Positions 23,432 through 34,661 of a stretch of DNA of 64,000 nucleotides are shown here, piece after piece. The position numbers and the translations under genes were made by a program. The stretch is from Littorina saxatilis (taxonomy: Eukaryota > Mollusca > Gastropoda > Littorinimorpha > Littorinidae). Under the pieces are notes generated by a model. It did not search any database. It was not told where the DNA came from and worked only from the letters and a program-made list of their open reading frames with translations. The DNA lies in assembly GCF_037325665.1 (NCBI RefSeq), contig NC_090261.1, positions 27,423,240-27,487,239 on the forward strand, in the 5' to 3' direction. The first letter of the stretch is position 1. Each line of letters starts with the position of its first letter.

Positions 23432-26400
23432 ATGGTGTCTTTATCAAGGTTAGTAATGCCTTGACAACTAGTAATTGTGAAAGTGCGTGTAGAGGTGCCA
23501 ATCTATGGACACAGTTGGTCACTTTTTTGGGGGCTGCAGTTCCGATGTCTGTCTTCTTCTTCTTTCTCTTCTTCTTCTTCTTACTCTTAGTGATAGGTAG
23601 CCAACATCAGCATGGTGATGAATCTGCTACACTTGGGTGATGGTGGTTCCGGTCTATTGCTTGGTCAGGGGTGAAGTTCAGGGGGGGGGGGGGGTTGGGG
23701 GGTAGGGGGGGGGGGGGGGGTAGTCTGTGCCGTGCGTTGTGTTGATGTTGAGAATATAATGCAACTGTGAACTGTTAGGTGTTAGAACGGCGCTCTTTAA
23801 GCCATTGGGACCTCGCGCTGTATGAATAAGACAAGTTCACAAGTACAAATAGCAGTTGGGAAAATTTCTGGGATTCCTTGATTTTGAGTAGACTTTGTGT
23901 ATAAACTGTTGCCTTGGAACTGGAACAGTGGGACGTCATGTATAATTCAATAAGTAATTATAAGCATATGTGTGTGTGTGATCGTCTTGATCTTATTAAT
24001 TGTCGACAGATCTGTTATCTTTGCCATATTGTGATTGATGATTCAAGTTAGTGAGTTTACTGTTTACTTTTAATTCTTTGCACCTATTTTGCATTAAAGT
24101 TAGCTCAAACCGGTAATCTTGAACTTTAGCGTGTTAAATTCATAGCTCAGAATCCAGTGACATTCTTTACTTATTTTTGATACAAGTCCATGTAAGCAAG
24201 CCAAAGAACATTTGTCGTGAAATTAATTGACGGATTGAGCTTCAAACTTAAGCATAATTAATTAATTTGGTTGTTCAATCGACGAAAATGCACCGAAAAT
24301 GGCGTACGTTGTCAACCATGGGACATCATTTATGTTGCGACCCATCTCGTCATCGGCGCTTTTCCGGAAATGACCTGCGCTTTGTTGGAATTCTAACAAT
24401 GGCCGCCATTGTAGGAATTCCAACATTGCGCTACGCGATTCTAGAAATGTACCGCGCGCATAGTGAGAATTCTGCTCTTTCTTAGAAAAAAATTGTGTTC
24501 AAAATAGATCGAGACAGCAGCAACTAGCTAGCTGCATGCGCTGAGTGTCACTGAGAGAATTGTTACACAGTGTAACCCCACCCCCCCCTCCCAATTCAAA
24601 ACTTCCCCTGTATAAGACCTTGCTTTTTCATATACCTTATTCATGACCTGTGAAAAGGGTATACTTTTTTGTGCCAGTCGAAGGGTTGCCATTTCTAGAA
24701 CGAGGCAGCTCGTTTCCGGAAATGCGGCGCTTTGTTGGAAATCAAATGAGATTTCGGGAAATCCCGATTATTCCAACTCTGCCCTGGATTCTTACTTTGC
24801 GCCTAACAATTTACACGAAAGAGTTGTCTCCCTTGTCTGATCATACGGATAATTCCTTCTTTGACCCATGTAAACAAAATGCATTCGTACAGTTCATCAG
24901 AGTTCATTCCGTAACTTCAAAGGGATCTAAAATGACTTGTTATGATTACAAGTGCAGGTTCTACAAATTTGGAGACTTAAATGCCTCTGGGTTCTGAGCT
25001 ATGAATTTAACACGCTAAAGTTCAAGATTACCCTCAAACCTTTCTTAAAGTTAAAATGTTTGATCTTGTACTTGCAGCATCCTGCCTGCGCCCACACAGC
25101 GCATCATTGACAGAGATGATGATGAGAAAGCCTACAGAGCACAGATGCAGGTAAAATCGAACGCAAGATTATAGCCCTTAAATGCGCCCCCAACATCTAA
25201 AACTAGTAAAAGACTAAAAACTCTTGCAATGAACGGAAACGATTTTATTTTAGGATTTGCGTCATATGAATATCCTCAATATAATTAAAGCTGTTTGTTC
25301 ATTTCAATGCAGTTTGATCTCTTGGGTGCCAGGAGACTAGTTTTGTATTAATTAGTATTATATTCACTTACTGTTTTGTAGAACGCTTACTTTTCCTTGT
25401 TTCTTCAATCTGTGTCAGCAGTGTGTGTTTATTGCATGTAATTGTTTCCATCCTCTTACTATCAGTGTCATGATTTTATTAAGGTGATGCCAGTGAGCAG
25501 TCATCCCACAGCCCCTCCTTATGGACACCGTAAGGGATGGATTCCGAGGTCACAGGAGGACTTTGGTGATGGTGGTGCTTACCCAGAAGTGCCCATCGCC
25601 CAGTATCCTCTTGGAATGGGCATGAAGAAAACTACGGCCAAATCTCTGGCAGTCTCACTTGATGCTCAGGGGAAGATCAAGTACGATGCTATTGCCAGAC
25701 AGGGTCATGGAAAGGACAAGGTGAACAAATGTTTATGCTGAGTTGTTCTTTTGTTGAAAATAGGTCAGACATTTGAAACTGTATTTTAGACTTTCAGGGT
25801 GAAAGGGGCAAACTTTTGTGAGAGAGGGTGTGTACAATGTCTGTATTTATCGTCCACATTTTTTTTCTGTCTCTGTTGTAATGTATTGCTTTTAACCGAA
25901 TAAATCATACAAATGATTCAAATTTCTCAGTAGATGAAAAAAAACGGCGGAAAAAAGGAATATAAGAAAAGAAGTGTAGTGCAAGCTGATTTACTGTGAT
26001 TACCGGAGCAGTGAGCAGGGACATAGACGAAGTGCCACACCATATTCCAAAAAAGTTTTAAGTACTACTCACTGCTCTCTGGTGGTTTTGACCTGCACTA
26101 ATGTTTGTTTTGTGTCTTGTGTGTGTGTCCGTCTGTCTGTTTTTGTCTTTCCAGGTTGTTCATTCACGCCCTCAAGACTTACTGCCAAAGCCAATTGAAG
26201 ATGATGACCCTGAGCTACAGAAACCTGACGAGGACACGGTGGCTGACACCACAGAGAAGACCCGCGAGGCACTGGAGAAACTCGTGTCAGGAAAGATTTC
26301 TGCAGCCATGCCTGTTAGACACGCAGAGAAGACAGCACCGGCCCAGTACATCAGGCAAGTGTTTCACACAAGACCTTCGATTGTAGACAAGAATTTCTAA

Positions 26401-29400
26401 GGGAAGGGCCTGTCTGTTGTTGAGTCATTTTTATTGTGGTGTGTATAGGAAACAAACTGCTGGTCACATGATGTGACATTTCTGTCACCTTATTTACTGT
26501 GAAATGTTTAGTGTTCTAAAGGAGTACAGTTGGTATTATTTACTCACTGTCGTTTATTTGATAACACATTAATGTAATCAATTTATGTGGTTGCTACAGG
26601 TACACGCCATCTCAACAAGGTGTGTCTTTCAACTCTGGAGCCAAGCAACGGATTATTCGAATGGTTGAGGTACAGAAAGATCCCATGGAGCCACCAAAAT
26701 TCAAGTAAGATTTGGTGCATATTGGTGTTTTTTGTTGTTGTTTTTTTTTCTCCTTGCTCACTGAGTTAATGTGCCTGTGTTATTTTATTGGTGTGATTGC
26801 TAAATTTGACCAAGTGATGGAAAGATTGCCTAATTTGACCAAGTGATCATTTCATAGTTCTTGGAAATTATATTTGATCGTGGTGGCTGCAGTTAGTTAC
26901 ATTTGGTTTCAACTGGTTCTAGTTGTTCTAAGTTTCTTTAACTCTTACCAGTTCGGGGGGTTTTAGGGCATATTTTACAGTGCTGTTGGTGCCTACTTGC
27001 CGAGTGGCTATCTGGGGTCATATTCTAAATGAAATATAGAAAGTTATATATCAAATGAAAGGAAAATGAATAAGCTTTTCATATTTGCAAAGAGAATTGT
27101 GCTATCTTTAAAGGTAAAAAATGTTATGGGGGTGACAACATGATTTTTGTTGAAATTTGTACACGTGTCCATTTTTTGGAACACGTGACAAACACAAAGA
27201 AGACATTTTTTTGTGTTCAGTTTATTTTAGATATGCTGCTAACTAGTCTGTTTTGGCATTCATTTTACATAACAGCAAAGTTTTATTGAGTTTTGCTGAT
27301 AAACAAAAAAGTTATTGTCACCTGAATACCCCCACCCAAATTTCAAAGTTGGACGTTTCATGACATACGCATGCCTAAGGCAACAAAAAAAAAAAGTCTG
27401 TTGGCTATCTCCCGATATAACCCCGTCGGTTCAATCTTCAAATGGTTCAAAACTACAAACACCGTACCGGTTATAGGTCACACTTTTTAGTGGAAAATGC
27501 TTCGACGCCGGAGCGGGTACTGGACCCAGTGCCGTTGTAGTGCAAGTGCACTACAAAGTACACTTGCACTACAACGGCACTGGGTCAAGTACCCGCTCCG
27601 GCGTCGAAGCATTTTCCACTAAAAAGTGCACAAAATTTGACCTATTTCGTCGCCTATAGGGGACGGAAAGAATGTCATTTCAATGGTGTGATGACATTCT
27701 TTCCGTCACGTGACGTCTGGAGTATATATAGAGTGGTGTTGAACTTGGTTTTTCCGTTACTATATTTACAGGACCTATTCCGGTATCCCGTTGTAGGAAT
27801 CCATAACCGGTACGGTGTTTGTAGTTTTGAACCATTTGAAGATTGAACCGACGGGGTTATATCGGGAGATTGCCAGTCTGTTTACGGTATCCCGACCGAC
27901 CCTATTTTTTCCCGCGACCCTAGACTGTTTTTTGGTATTTGGGAGAAATTTGTTTTTTTTGTTGTGCAAAATAACTTAAAAATATGGTTTTTTGGGGAAA
28001 ACAAAAACAAAAACAAAAAACAAAAAAAGTCCCGACCTACCGACCCTATTTTATTGACCTATGTTACCGTCAACAGACTTTTTTTTATTTGTTTGCCTAA
28101 TAATGCATTCCTATAACTAACTTATAACAAAAACCCAGCTTGTTTTTGTCATAAAGTGTGTCTAACATATGAGTTTATCCACTGTCCGACCCATCCAATG
28201 TAAAATAACACATTTTTTTCTCAATAATTAGATAATTGGTCAGTGGAAAACTACAGGGGGGGGGGGGTATAGGGAGCGAACTGGTAATAGTTAATGAGCC
28301 GATTCATACAAAATTGAAAAGCACATTTTTAGCCGAGTAATTGATGCCTGATTCAATGATTGAGAACACACATAGTTTAGGATTTCAAAGAAAAATCCAT
28401 GGGCTCCAAGTCTAATTGTGATTGAAATAAAATTTTAAAGTTTTATTGAATCAGTACTTACTGTAGCACGCTGAGTTCTAGAAATATGTGTCTTTTGTTA
28501 CAGGACCAACAAAAAGATTCCTCGAGGCCCTCCTTCACCCCCTGCTCCTGTTATGCACTCACCCAACAGAAAGGTATGCTTATTCAGTTGTTGTGTATAA
28601 TTTGTGAGTGGCTTGGAAACTTAGGAAAAAGAGGCCTGTGCATTGTAGCTGAGTGAGGTTGCTGTCTGTTTTGACTGGTTGATGGTAGCTTGTAATGCAT
28701 ATATTTCAACTTGCTTGATGCACAGATTGTAGTGCTTCTTTTACTGATATCATAAATCAGATCAGTCCACTGATGTTTTAGTAAAATTAGTTACATCATG
28801 AACTTGTGCATGCTTTGCTGTGCCTTTTGATCAGTCAATCCTAGTAGTTTTTGCGTAAAAATCGTTGACATGTGTTTCATTTTTTCAGGTTACAGTCAAA
28901 GAACAGCAGGAATGGAAGATCCCTCCATGCATTTCTAACTGGAAAAACAACAGGGTAAGTTGGTTCTCACCCCCCCCCCCCCCCCCCTTAAAAAAAAAGG
29001 AAAAGAAAAAAAAGACAGGACTGTATCATAGTCTATTGTGATTCTTTGAAAGAAATGTTTTTGTATGTATAACAAGATTCATAACCCTCGAGTCTAGTGA
29101 TGAAAAAGTACTCTTGAGTGTTGTGGAAATGTTTGAGTGACATGTCCTCCCTCCATTTATATAAAAAAAAAAAAAAGTTAAAAGTACCAGAAGTAACTAC
29201 ATTTTAGTCTTTACTTTATCCTGTTACATTTGTTTTGTTTGTTTGTAAAGCACTGCAGTCTGTTCTCCTCCTTCCTGCATGTAGGGTTACACCATTCCCC
29301 TAGACAAGCGTCTGGCTGCTGACGGGCGTGGAATGCAGACCGTCCACATCAACGAGAACTTTGCCAAACTGGCTGAGGCCTTGTACATTGCTGACAGGAA

Positions 29401-32400
29401 AGCCAGAGAGGCGGTGGAGGTCAGAGCCCAGATTGAGAAGAAAATGGCACAGAAGGAGAAAGAGAAACGTGAAGAAGGGCTGCGCATGTTGGCTCAGAAG
29501 GCTCGAGATGAGCGTGCTGGTATCCGTCGTGCAGAAGGTCAGTTCAGACCTGTTCCTCTTCTTTGTAGATTTACAGTGCCAGTGTGTCGGTTCTTGATTT
29601 GGCAGGAAGGGCTGTTTTGTTATGTTTTTACCAATTCATGTTGGGTACTCGTAGATAAACCTTCATTTGGGACATTGAATAGTTATCAGACACAAGTGTC
29701 TGAATTTTAGCAAGTGTAGGCAAGTTTTCTTCATTCAGCAAATAATGTTGCTGAGTTTTGGGTCTGAACTCTTGAAAGGAGTTGTCAGTTGATAACTTTT
29801 GTCTGTGTATCCTTGTAACAAGTAACAGAATATTGGACTTCCATTTCTGAAACGATGATAACATTAAAAAAAAGTCCATAGGATGTGAATGTCAGTGATT
29901 GTGTGTGTCTTGTAGTGGGGGACTTGTTGTGTTTCAGAACGAGATGAGGAGGCTGCAGAGAGAGAGGAGTTACGGCGAGAGAGAGCCAAAGATCGTCAGC
30001 GTGACAGGAACATCGCTCGCGCTGCTCCAGACAAAAGGTGCGAGTCTTTTATGTACATGGTGTATCTGCCTTATTTTCATGGCATTGGTTTGTGTGACTT
30101 TCAATATATTATTCCTTGAGAGGAATGTTAATCATGTTTTTTATTAATTGATTAAGGTTGAGATCATATTTTTGACTCACATGCGAAGCAAAAGTGAGTC
30201 TATGTACTCACCCGAGTCGTCCGTCCGGACGTCCGTCCGTCCGTCCGGAAAACTTTAACGTTGGATATTTCTTGGACACTATTCAGTCTATCAGTACCAA
30301 ATTTGGCAAGATGGTGTATGATGACAAGGCCCCAAAAAACATACATAGCATCTTGACCTTGCTTCAAGGTCAAGGTCGCAGGGGCCATAAATGTTGCCTA
30401 AAAACCAGCTATTTTTCATATTTTTCCCATTTTCTCTGAAGTTTTTTAGATTGAATACCTCACCTACATATGATATATAGGGCAAAGTAAGCCCCATCTT
30501 TTGATACCAGTTTGGTTTACCTTGCTTCAAGGTCAAGGTCACAGGAGCTCTTCAAAGTTGGATTGTATACATATTTTGAAGTGACCTTGACCCTGAACTA
30601 TGGAAGATAACTGTTTCAAACTTAAAAATTATATGGGGCACATGTTATGCTTTCATCATGAGACACATTTGGTCACATATGATCAAGGTCAAGGTCACTT
30701 TGACCCTTATGAAATGTGACCAAAATAAGGTAGTGAACCACTAAAAGTGACCATATCTCATGGTAGAAAGAGCCAATAAGCACCATTGTACTTCCTATGT
30801 CTTGAATTAACAGCTTTGTGTTGCATGACCTTGGATGACCTTGACCTTGGGTCAAGGTCACATGTATTTTGGTAGGAAAAATGTGTAAAGCAGTTCTTAG
30901 TGTATGATGTCATTGCTAGGTTTCGTTACCCTAAAGGTCGAGGTCAAGCATGTGAGTCGTATGGGCTTTGCCCTTCTTGTTAGCATGTTTACTGTGCTCA
31001 TCAGATTGAATGATGCCTTGCACAATGGTTAAAAATACGAACTGTGTTGCAGGAACAAGCTGCAGAAGGCTCGTGAGAGAGACATCAGTGAGAAGATTGC
31101 CCTGGGTCTGCCCAACACTGGAGCTGGTACTTCTTCGGAGACCCAGTTTGATTCACGTCTTTTCAACACAACCAAGGTGAACAGTCACAAGATCACTACA
31201 TTTTTATTCAGCCCAGTGTACGAAAATGCAGATAATACTTCATCTATACTCTAATACTCATCTATACTCATCCAGTTGTTTTCACTCCCCCCACCCCATA
31301 CACGTCATAACACACCTAGACAGTTGCCAATTTACTTAACACGCACGGACACATATTACACACACTTTAGAGCAGTTGCATAACAAAGCATTCTTGGTGT
31401 CCATGTGAATTAGAAGTTAGAATACTTCAGCTTGAGTTAATTTTGAGACACGGTTAGTAGACGAGGAAGAAAGGTTGGGATGAGAGTTAATATAGCCACA
31501 GCATAGACAACATCTGACAAATTGAAAGAGCACTGTTTTGCTTAAAATGAGCTGCATCTTCTGATTTCAGATGTGATGAGTTTTAGAGGAAGTGATTATG
31601 GTTACTGCTAGGTGAAAAATACAAATCCGTTCTTTGTTCCTCACAGGGTATGGACAGTGGTTTTGGAGATGATGAAGCTTACACCGTCTATGACAAGCCT
31701 TGGCGTGATGAGCACTCTGTGGCCAACAACATCTACCGCCCGTCCAAGAAAATTGACAATGACCTGTATGGAGATGACCTTGACACACTGATGAAGAACA
31801 AAAGGTGAGAGATGACTGAGGAAATCGTTTTATAAAAAGAGGTTTACTTTTGCTGTCTTTGGATGCATTACACATACTTTTGGTTGAAGGATTATGAATG
31901 TTGTTCTCATGGATGTGAGGCTGTGGTAGATATCGTACAAAGAACTGTGATTCATGTAAATGTTTTTCGACATATTTCATCCTACTACTTAAATTACTGT
32001 CTCCAAGGTTATGATTACAGGAACATTTTTTGAAGACTAATTTAACATTACCGTATTTTCCGGGTTACAAGGCGCTACAGCGCATAAGGCTTCTTTAAAA
32101 AAAAAAATTGTAATCCAGTCACCCAGGGGGCCGATAGGGCGCACCAAAATTGACAAAGTTGGGGGCTCGTCCGGGATCCTAGCACCTGTTGCTAGAAATT
32201 TCAGTCACCTCAACTTAGGCAAAGTCCTTTGTCCTTTTCCCTCAGCAAGTTCGATCGCTTTCAACTTGTAGTCTGCATCGTAAGCAAGTCGCTTCGTCTT
32301 CGGCATAGTTACTGTGTGAGGGTGTGTCATGAAATCAAACTGCCGAGAAATGTGACGATCAGTGTGAGTTGTGTAAACAAGTGCTCACGGAATTTAAAAA

Positions 32401-32906
32401 AACTACTACCGGTATTCGAGGTGGAGGTGAGTTCTTGTCACGTTTTGTTCCCCATGATTTTTTTTCCAAATTTTTTTTTTCGTATTTCATACACGGATTA
32501 GGCGCTTCGTTATACAAGGCGCAGGGGTCAAACTCAGGAAAAAAGTCGCGCCTTATGACCCGAAAAATACGGTACTTTTAATCAGTTTTCAAGGCAAATT
32601 TAATTAAATAAGTTTTTGGTGATGAGCATGTAACTTGTTGCTATCAATGTAAACAGGCATCGATCCAAAATCTAACAGAGACGTATTCCTTCCAGGTTTG
32701 TTCCGGACAAGGAGTTTGATGGGACAGATCGCAGTCGGCGGCGAGAAGGCCCAGTGCAGTTCACACGCGATGTGGAGGAGGATCTTTTCGGTCTGGACAA
32801 GTTCTTCAAGGACGCCAAGAAAGGTCAAAAACGTTCCACGGATGAGTCGTCCAGTCGCAGGGACTATGACAGTGGAAAAAGCAGTAGCAAGAAACGGAGA
32901 GAGTGA
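23432..32906 (+). CDS. SNW1: SNW1 / SKIP, splicing and transcription co-regulator, 12 exons
   Basis: Exons: 23432-23448, 25078-25150, 25484-25720, 26155-26354, 26600-26704, 28504-28573, 28889-28954, 29285-29537, 29938-30037, 31053-31176, 31647-31804, 32696-32906. All phases agree, giving about 537 aa (human 536). The start reads MVSLSSILPAPTQ, like human MALTSFLPAPTQ. Then come PPYGHRKGWIPRSQEDFGDG, the Pro-rich PPSPPAPVMHSP before residue 234, and the SNW signature ISNWKN (Ser250-Asn251-Trp252) with GYTIPLDKRLAADGRG. A long charged helical region (HINENFAKLAEALYIADRKA onward) follows, with SKKRRE at the C-terminus. Intron 4 has a GC-AG donor (AG|GCAAGT). The protein is a component of the activated spliceosome (Prp45 homologue) and a nuclear-receptor/Notch co-regulator. 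It is divergent from ADCK1. Confidence 0.97.
24112..25032. mobile_element. hAT-like non-autonomous DNA transposon with 41-bp TIRs
   Basis: Perfect 41-bp terminal inverted repeats (24112-24152 and 24992-25032) beginning GGTAATCTTGAACTTTAGCG. It is flanked by the 8-bp direct repeat CTCAAACC (24104-24111 and 25033-25040). An 8-bp duplication suggests hAT. No transposase is recognised inside. It lies in SNW1 intron 1. A diverged internally deleted copy is at 59401-59742. Confidence 0.93.
27379..28097. mobile_element. Tourist-like MITE hosting a nested fold-back element
   Basis: Left end GGCAAC, A-run, GTCTGTT; right end CAACAGAC, T-rich run, GTTTGCC. It is flanked by TAA on both sides (27376-27378 and 28098-28100). 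The CGACCGACCCTATTTT and GACCTACCGACCCTA blocks place it in the same family as 21649, 61171 and 63213. It lies in SNW1 intron 5 and contains the 472-bp element at 27403-27874. Confidence 0.87.
27403..27874. mobile_element. 472-bp fold-back element, 72-bp TIRs, 8-bp duplication
   Basis: Terminal inverted repeats at 27403-27474 and 27803-27874 match at 71 of 72 positions, with ends GGC(T/A)ATCTCCCGATATAAC. The 8-bp duplication AGTCTGTT flanks it (27395-27402 and 27875-27882) and comes from the host MITE's own terminus. Inside is a second near-perfect palindrome (arms 27481-27548 and 27561-27628, one mismatch). A third short hairpin has GACGGAAAGAATGTCAT against its complement near 27662-27706. 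No coding frame is seen. Confidence 0.95.
30177..30985 (-). mobile_element. Dispersed repeat B, second copy
   Basis: Full-length reverse-orientation match to 10486-11309, starting GACTCACATGCGAAGC and ending near GGGCTTTGCCCTTCTTG. By eye it holds about eight exact TCAAGGTCA/TGACCTTGA motifs. It lies in SNW1 intron 9. The two copies are similar enough to look relatively recent. Confidence 0.85.
32051..32572. mobile_element. TIR element with TA target duplication (Tc1/mariner-like or similar)
   Basis: Left end CCGTATTTTCCGGGTTACAA, right end ATGACCCGAAAAATACGG. The inverted ends also share GGCGC blocks just inside. TA dinucleotides flank both ends (32049-32050 and 32573-32574). No transposase frame is seen. 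It lies in SNW1 intron 11. Confidence 0.75.
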
Positions 32907-33412
32907 TTGCTGCAGGATGATCTGTTTCATCTGTTCGACTGTGGCTCATGTGAGAATCATGCGTAAAGTTTGATGAGATGGCGAAGTACACTCCTCGAAA
33001 GGTCTGAAACATTCTGCAGACAAGTCCTCGAGTCTCACCGACTATGATAAGGACACGACAGTAGCAAAAAGCGAAAAAGGTGATTGCGTAGAGAAAGTCG
33101 AATATTTCCTCAGTTTGACTTTGGCTCATATGAGTGAGTGATTGCCGTAAAAAGAATCTGTTTCTTCTGTTTGACTTTGGCTCATATGAGTGAGTGATTG
33201 CCGTAAAAAAAATCTTGTTTCTTCTGTTTGACTTTGGCTCATATGAGTGAGTGATTGCCGTAAAAAGAATCTGATTCTTCTGTTTGACTTTGGCTCATAT
33301 GAGTGAGTGATTGCCGTAAAAAGAATCTGATTCTTCTGTTTGACTTTGGCTCATATGAGTGAGTGATTGCCGTAAAAAGAATCTTGTTTCTTCTGTTTGA
33401 CTTTGGCTCATA
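32823..33412 (+). repeat. Tandem duplication of the SNW1 3' end plus 56-bp repeats
   Basis: A unit of about 178 bp starting at GGTCAAAAACG (32823) covers the last SNW1 codons and the early 3' UTR. It is repeated, diverged, from 33001. About 33110-33412 then holds five copies of a 56-bp unit containing GTGAGTGATTGCCGTAAAAA and GTTTGACTTTGGCTCATATG. All of this lies in the likely 3' UTR. The repeats are tandem without spacers. Confidence 0.9.
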
Positions 33413-33763
33413 TGAGAATTGTTGGGATGGTGAAGATCGTATTGAAGAATTTCAGCAGAGAGGATGAGAGTTTGCTGATATTGTAAAATGTTGTTCCATT
33501 TGGCATTTTTTGCATGTAGTATGACAGACATGAAATTTGTGAGTAACTGTGTTCTTATATTTTGTGTACCCTGTTAAACAGCACACTTTGAAAGATGAAC
33601 AGTTGGTTCTGAGTATTCCAAGTCATATAACACCTCATCACACAATAACTACACACTGATTGATTATTTTGTAAGTGTCATGTTTTAGTATTTTTTGTTT
33701 GATTTATTTGGTATTGTGATTGGATAAGGCAAAAGAGTAGATGTTGTGGTCCTGATAGATGTG

Positions 33764-33769
33764 AATAAA
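33764..33769 (+). terminator. Putative SNW1 poly(A) signal AATAAA
   Basis: GTGAATAAAGTG lies about 860 bp after the stop codon and is followed by T-rich sequence. It is the first good AATAAA downstream of the gene. Confidence 0.55.
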
Positions 33770-33789
33770 GTGAATATTTCACATAATTT

Positions 33790-34314
33790 GTCTGTTTGCC
33801 ATTTTACTGGATGAGAGTCTCAAGAATATTTTGAGGGAGGTTCCATTGCACAAGGATCTTGTGTTTGTAACCTTCACAATGATGTGGGTCGTGTATGACC
33901 CATACTTTCTAAAGAAGGATTCAATGTAAAACGTATGGCTCGCACAAACCTGCGCCATCTGAATAGATATAACGTCTTCACCGGCTCTTTGTTGAGTATG
34001 GCTTGTACACGACTTTTGTCATCCAAATAAAGATAAACAACATGAAATACCTTCTTTATTTTCATACAGGTCGTACACCAACTGTATAATTCAAATTAGG
34101 TCAGTGTATTTGCTGGTTTTCAAACGATATTATTTAAGACCTGGTCAGTTGGAAGGTTCCATTGTGTTTGAAGTTTACATGAAGTCTCAATCAAAAACTC
34201 CCAATAGTTGCAGAGGTACAGACACTTTAGTAAGTCTCTTCGTCCAAAACCCAGGAAGCACAAAGGCTATAAAAAAGTGAAAGTGAAACCAAATTATCTG
34301 GATGGGTGGGTTGA
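33790..34314. other. Intergenic, no gene seen
   Basis: Unique-looking sequence with a weak AATAAA near 34027. I recognise no exon. Confidence 0.4.
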
Positions 34315-34318
34315 TTAA

Positions 34319-34629
34319 CCTTTGCCGGATGCCGCTTTTGACTACACACTCCCGACGATGCGGGTTTGTCTGAACCCATACATTTGAAAGAGGGTTTTTA
34401 CCGTTTATTCCTCTAACGACGATGCGGGTTTGTCTGAACCCATACATTTGAAAGAGGGTTTTTACCGTTTATTTCTCTAACGACGGGGTGCCGGTTCAGG
34501 GAAACCCACAGCGCTACTTCAGTGGTTGCATCGAGTTTCTCCCTTCACCGACCTCTTGCAGGGGAGGGAGAGGGGGAGGGAGAGGGGGAGGGAGAGGGGG
34601 AGGGAGAGACTGAGAGAGACTGAGAGACT

Positions 34630-34661
<32 letters not shown>

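Noticed and set aside
26341-26400. SNW1 exon 4 running on to a stop at 26400
   Set aside because: Reading on past residue R loses homology; using the GC donor restores the exact SNW1 sequence in the next exon.
33110-33412. CRISPR-like regular repeats
   Set aside because: The 56-bp units are directly tandem without unique spacers and sit in a eukaryotic 3' UTR. It is a minisatellite.
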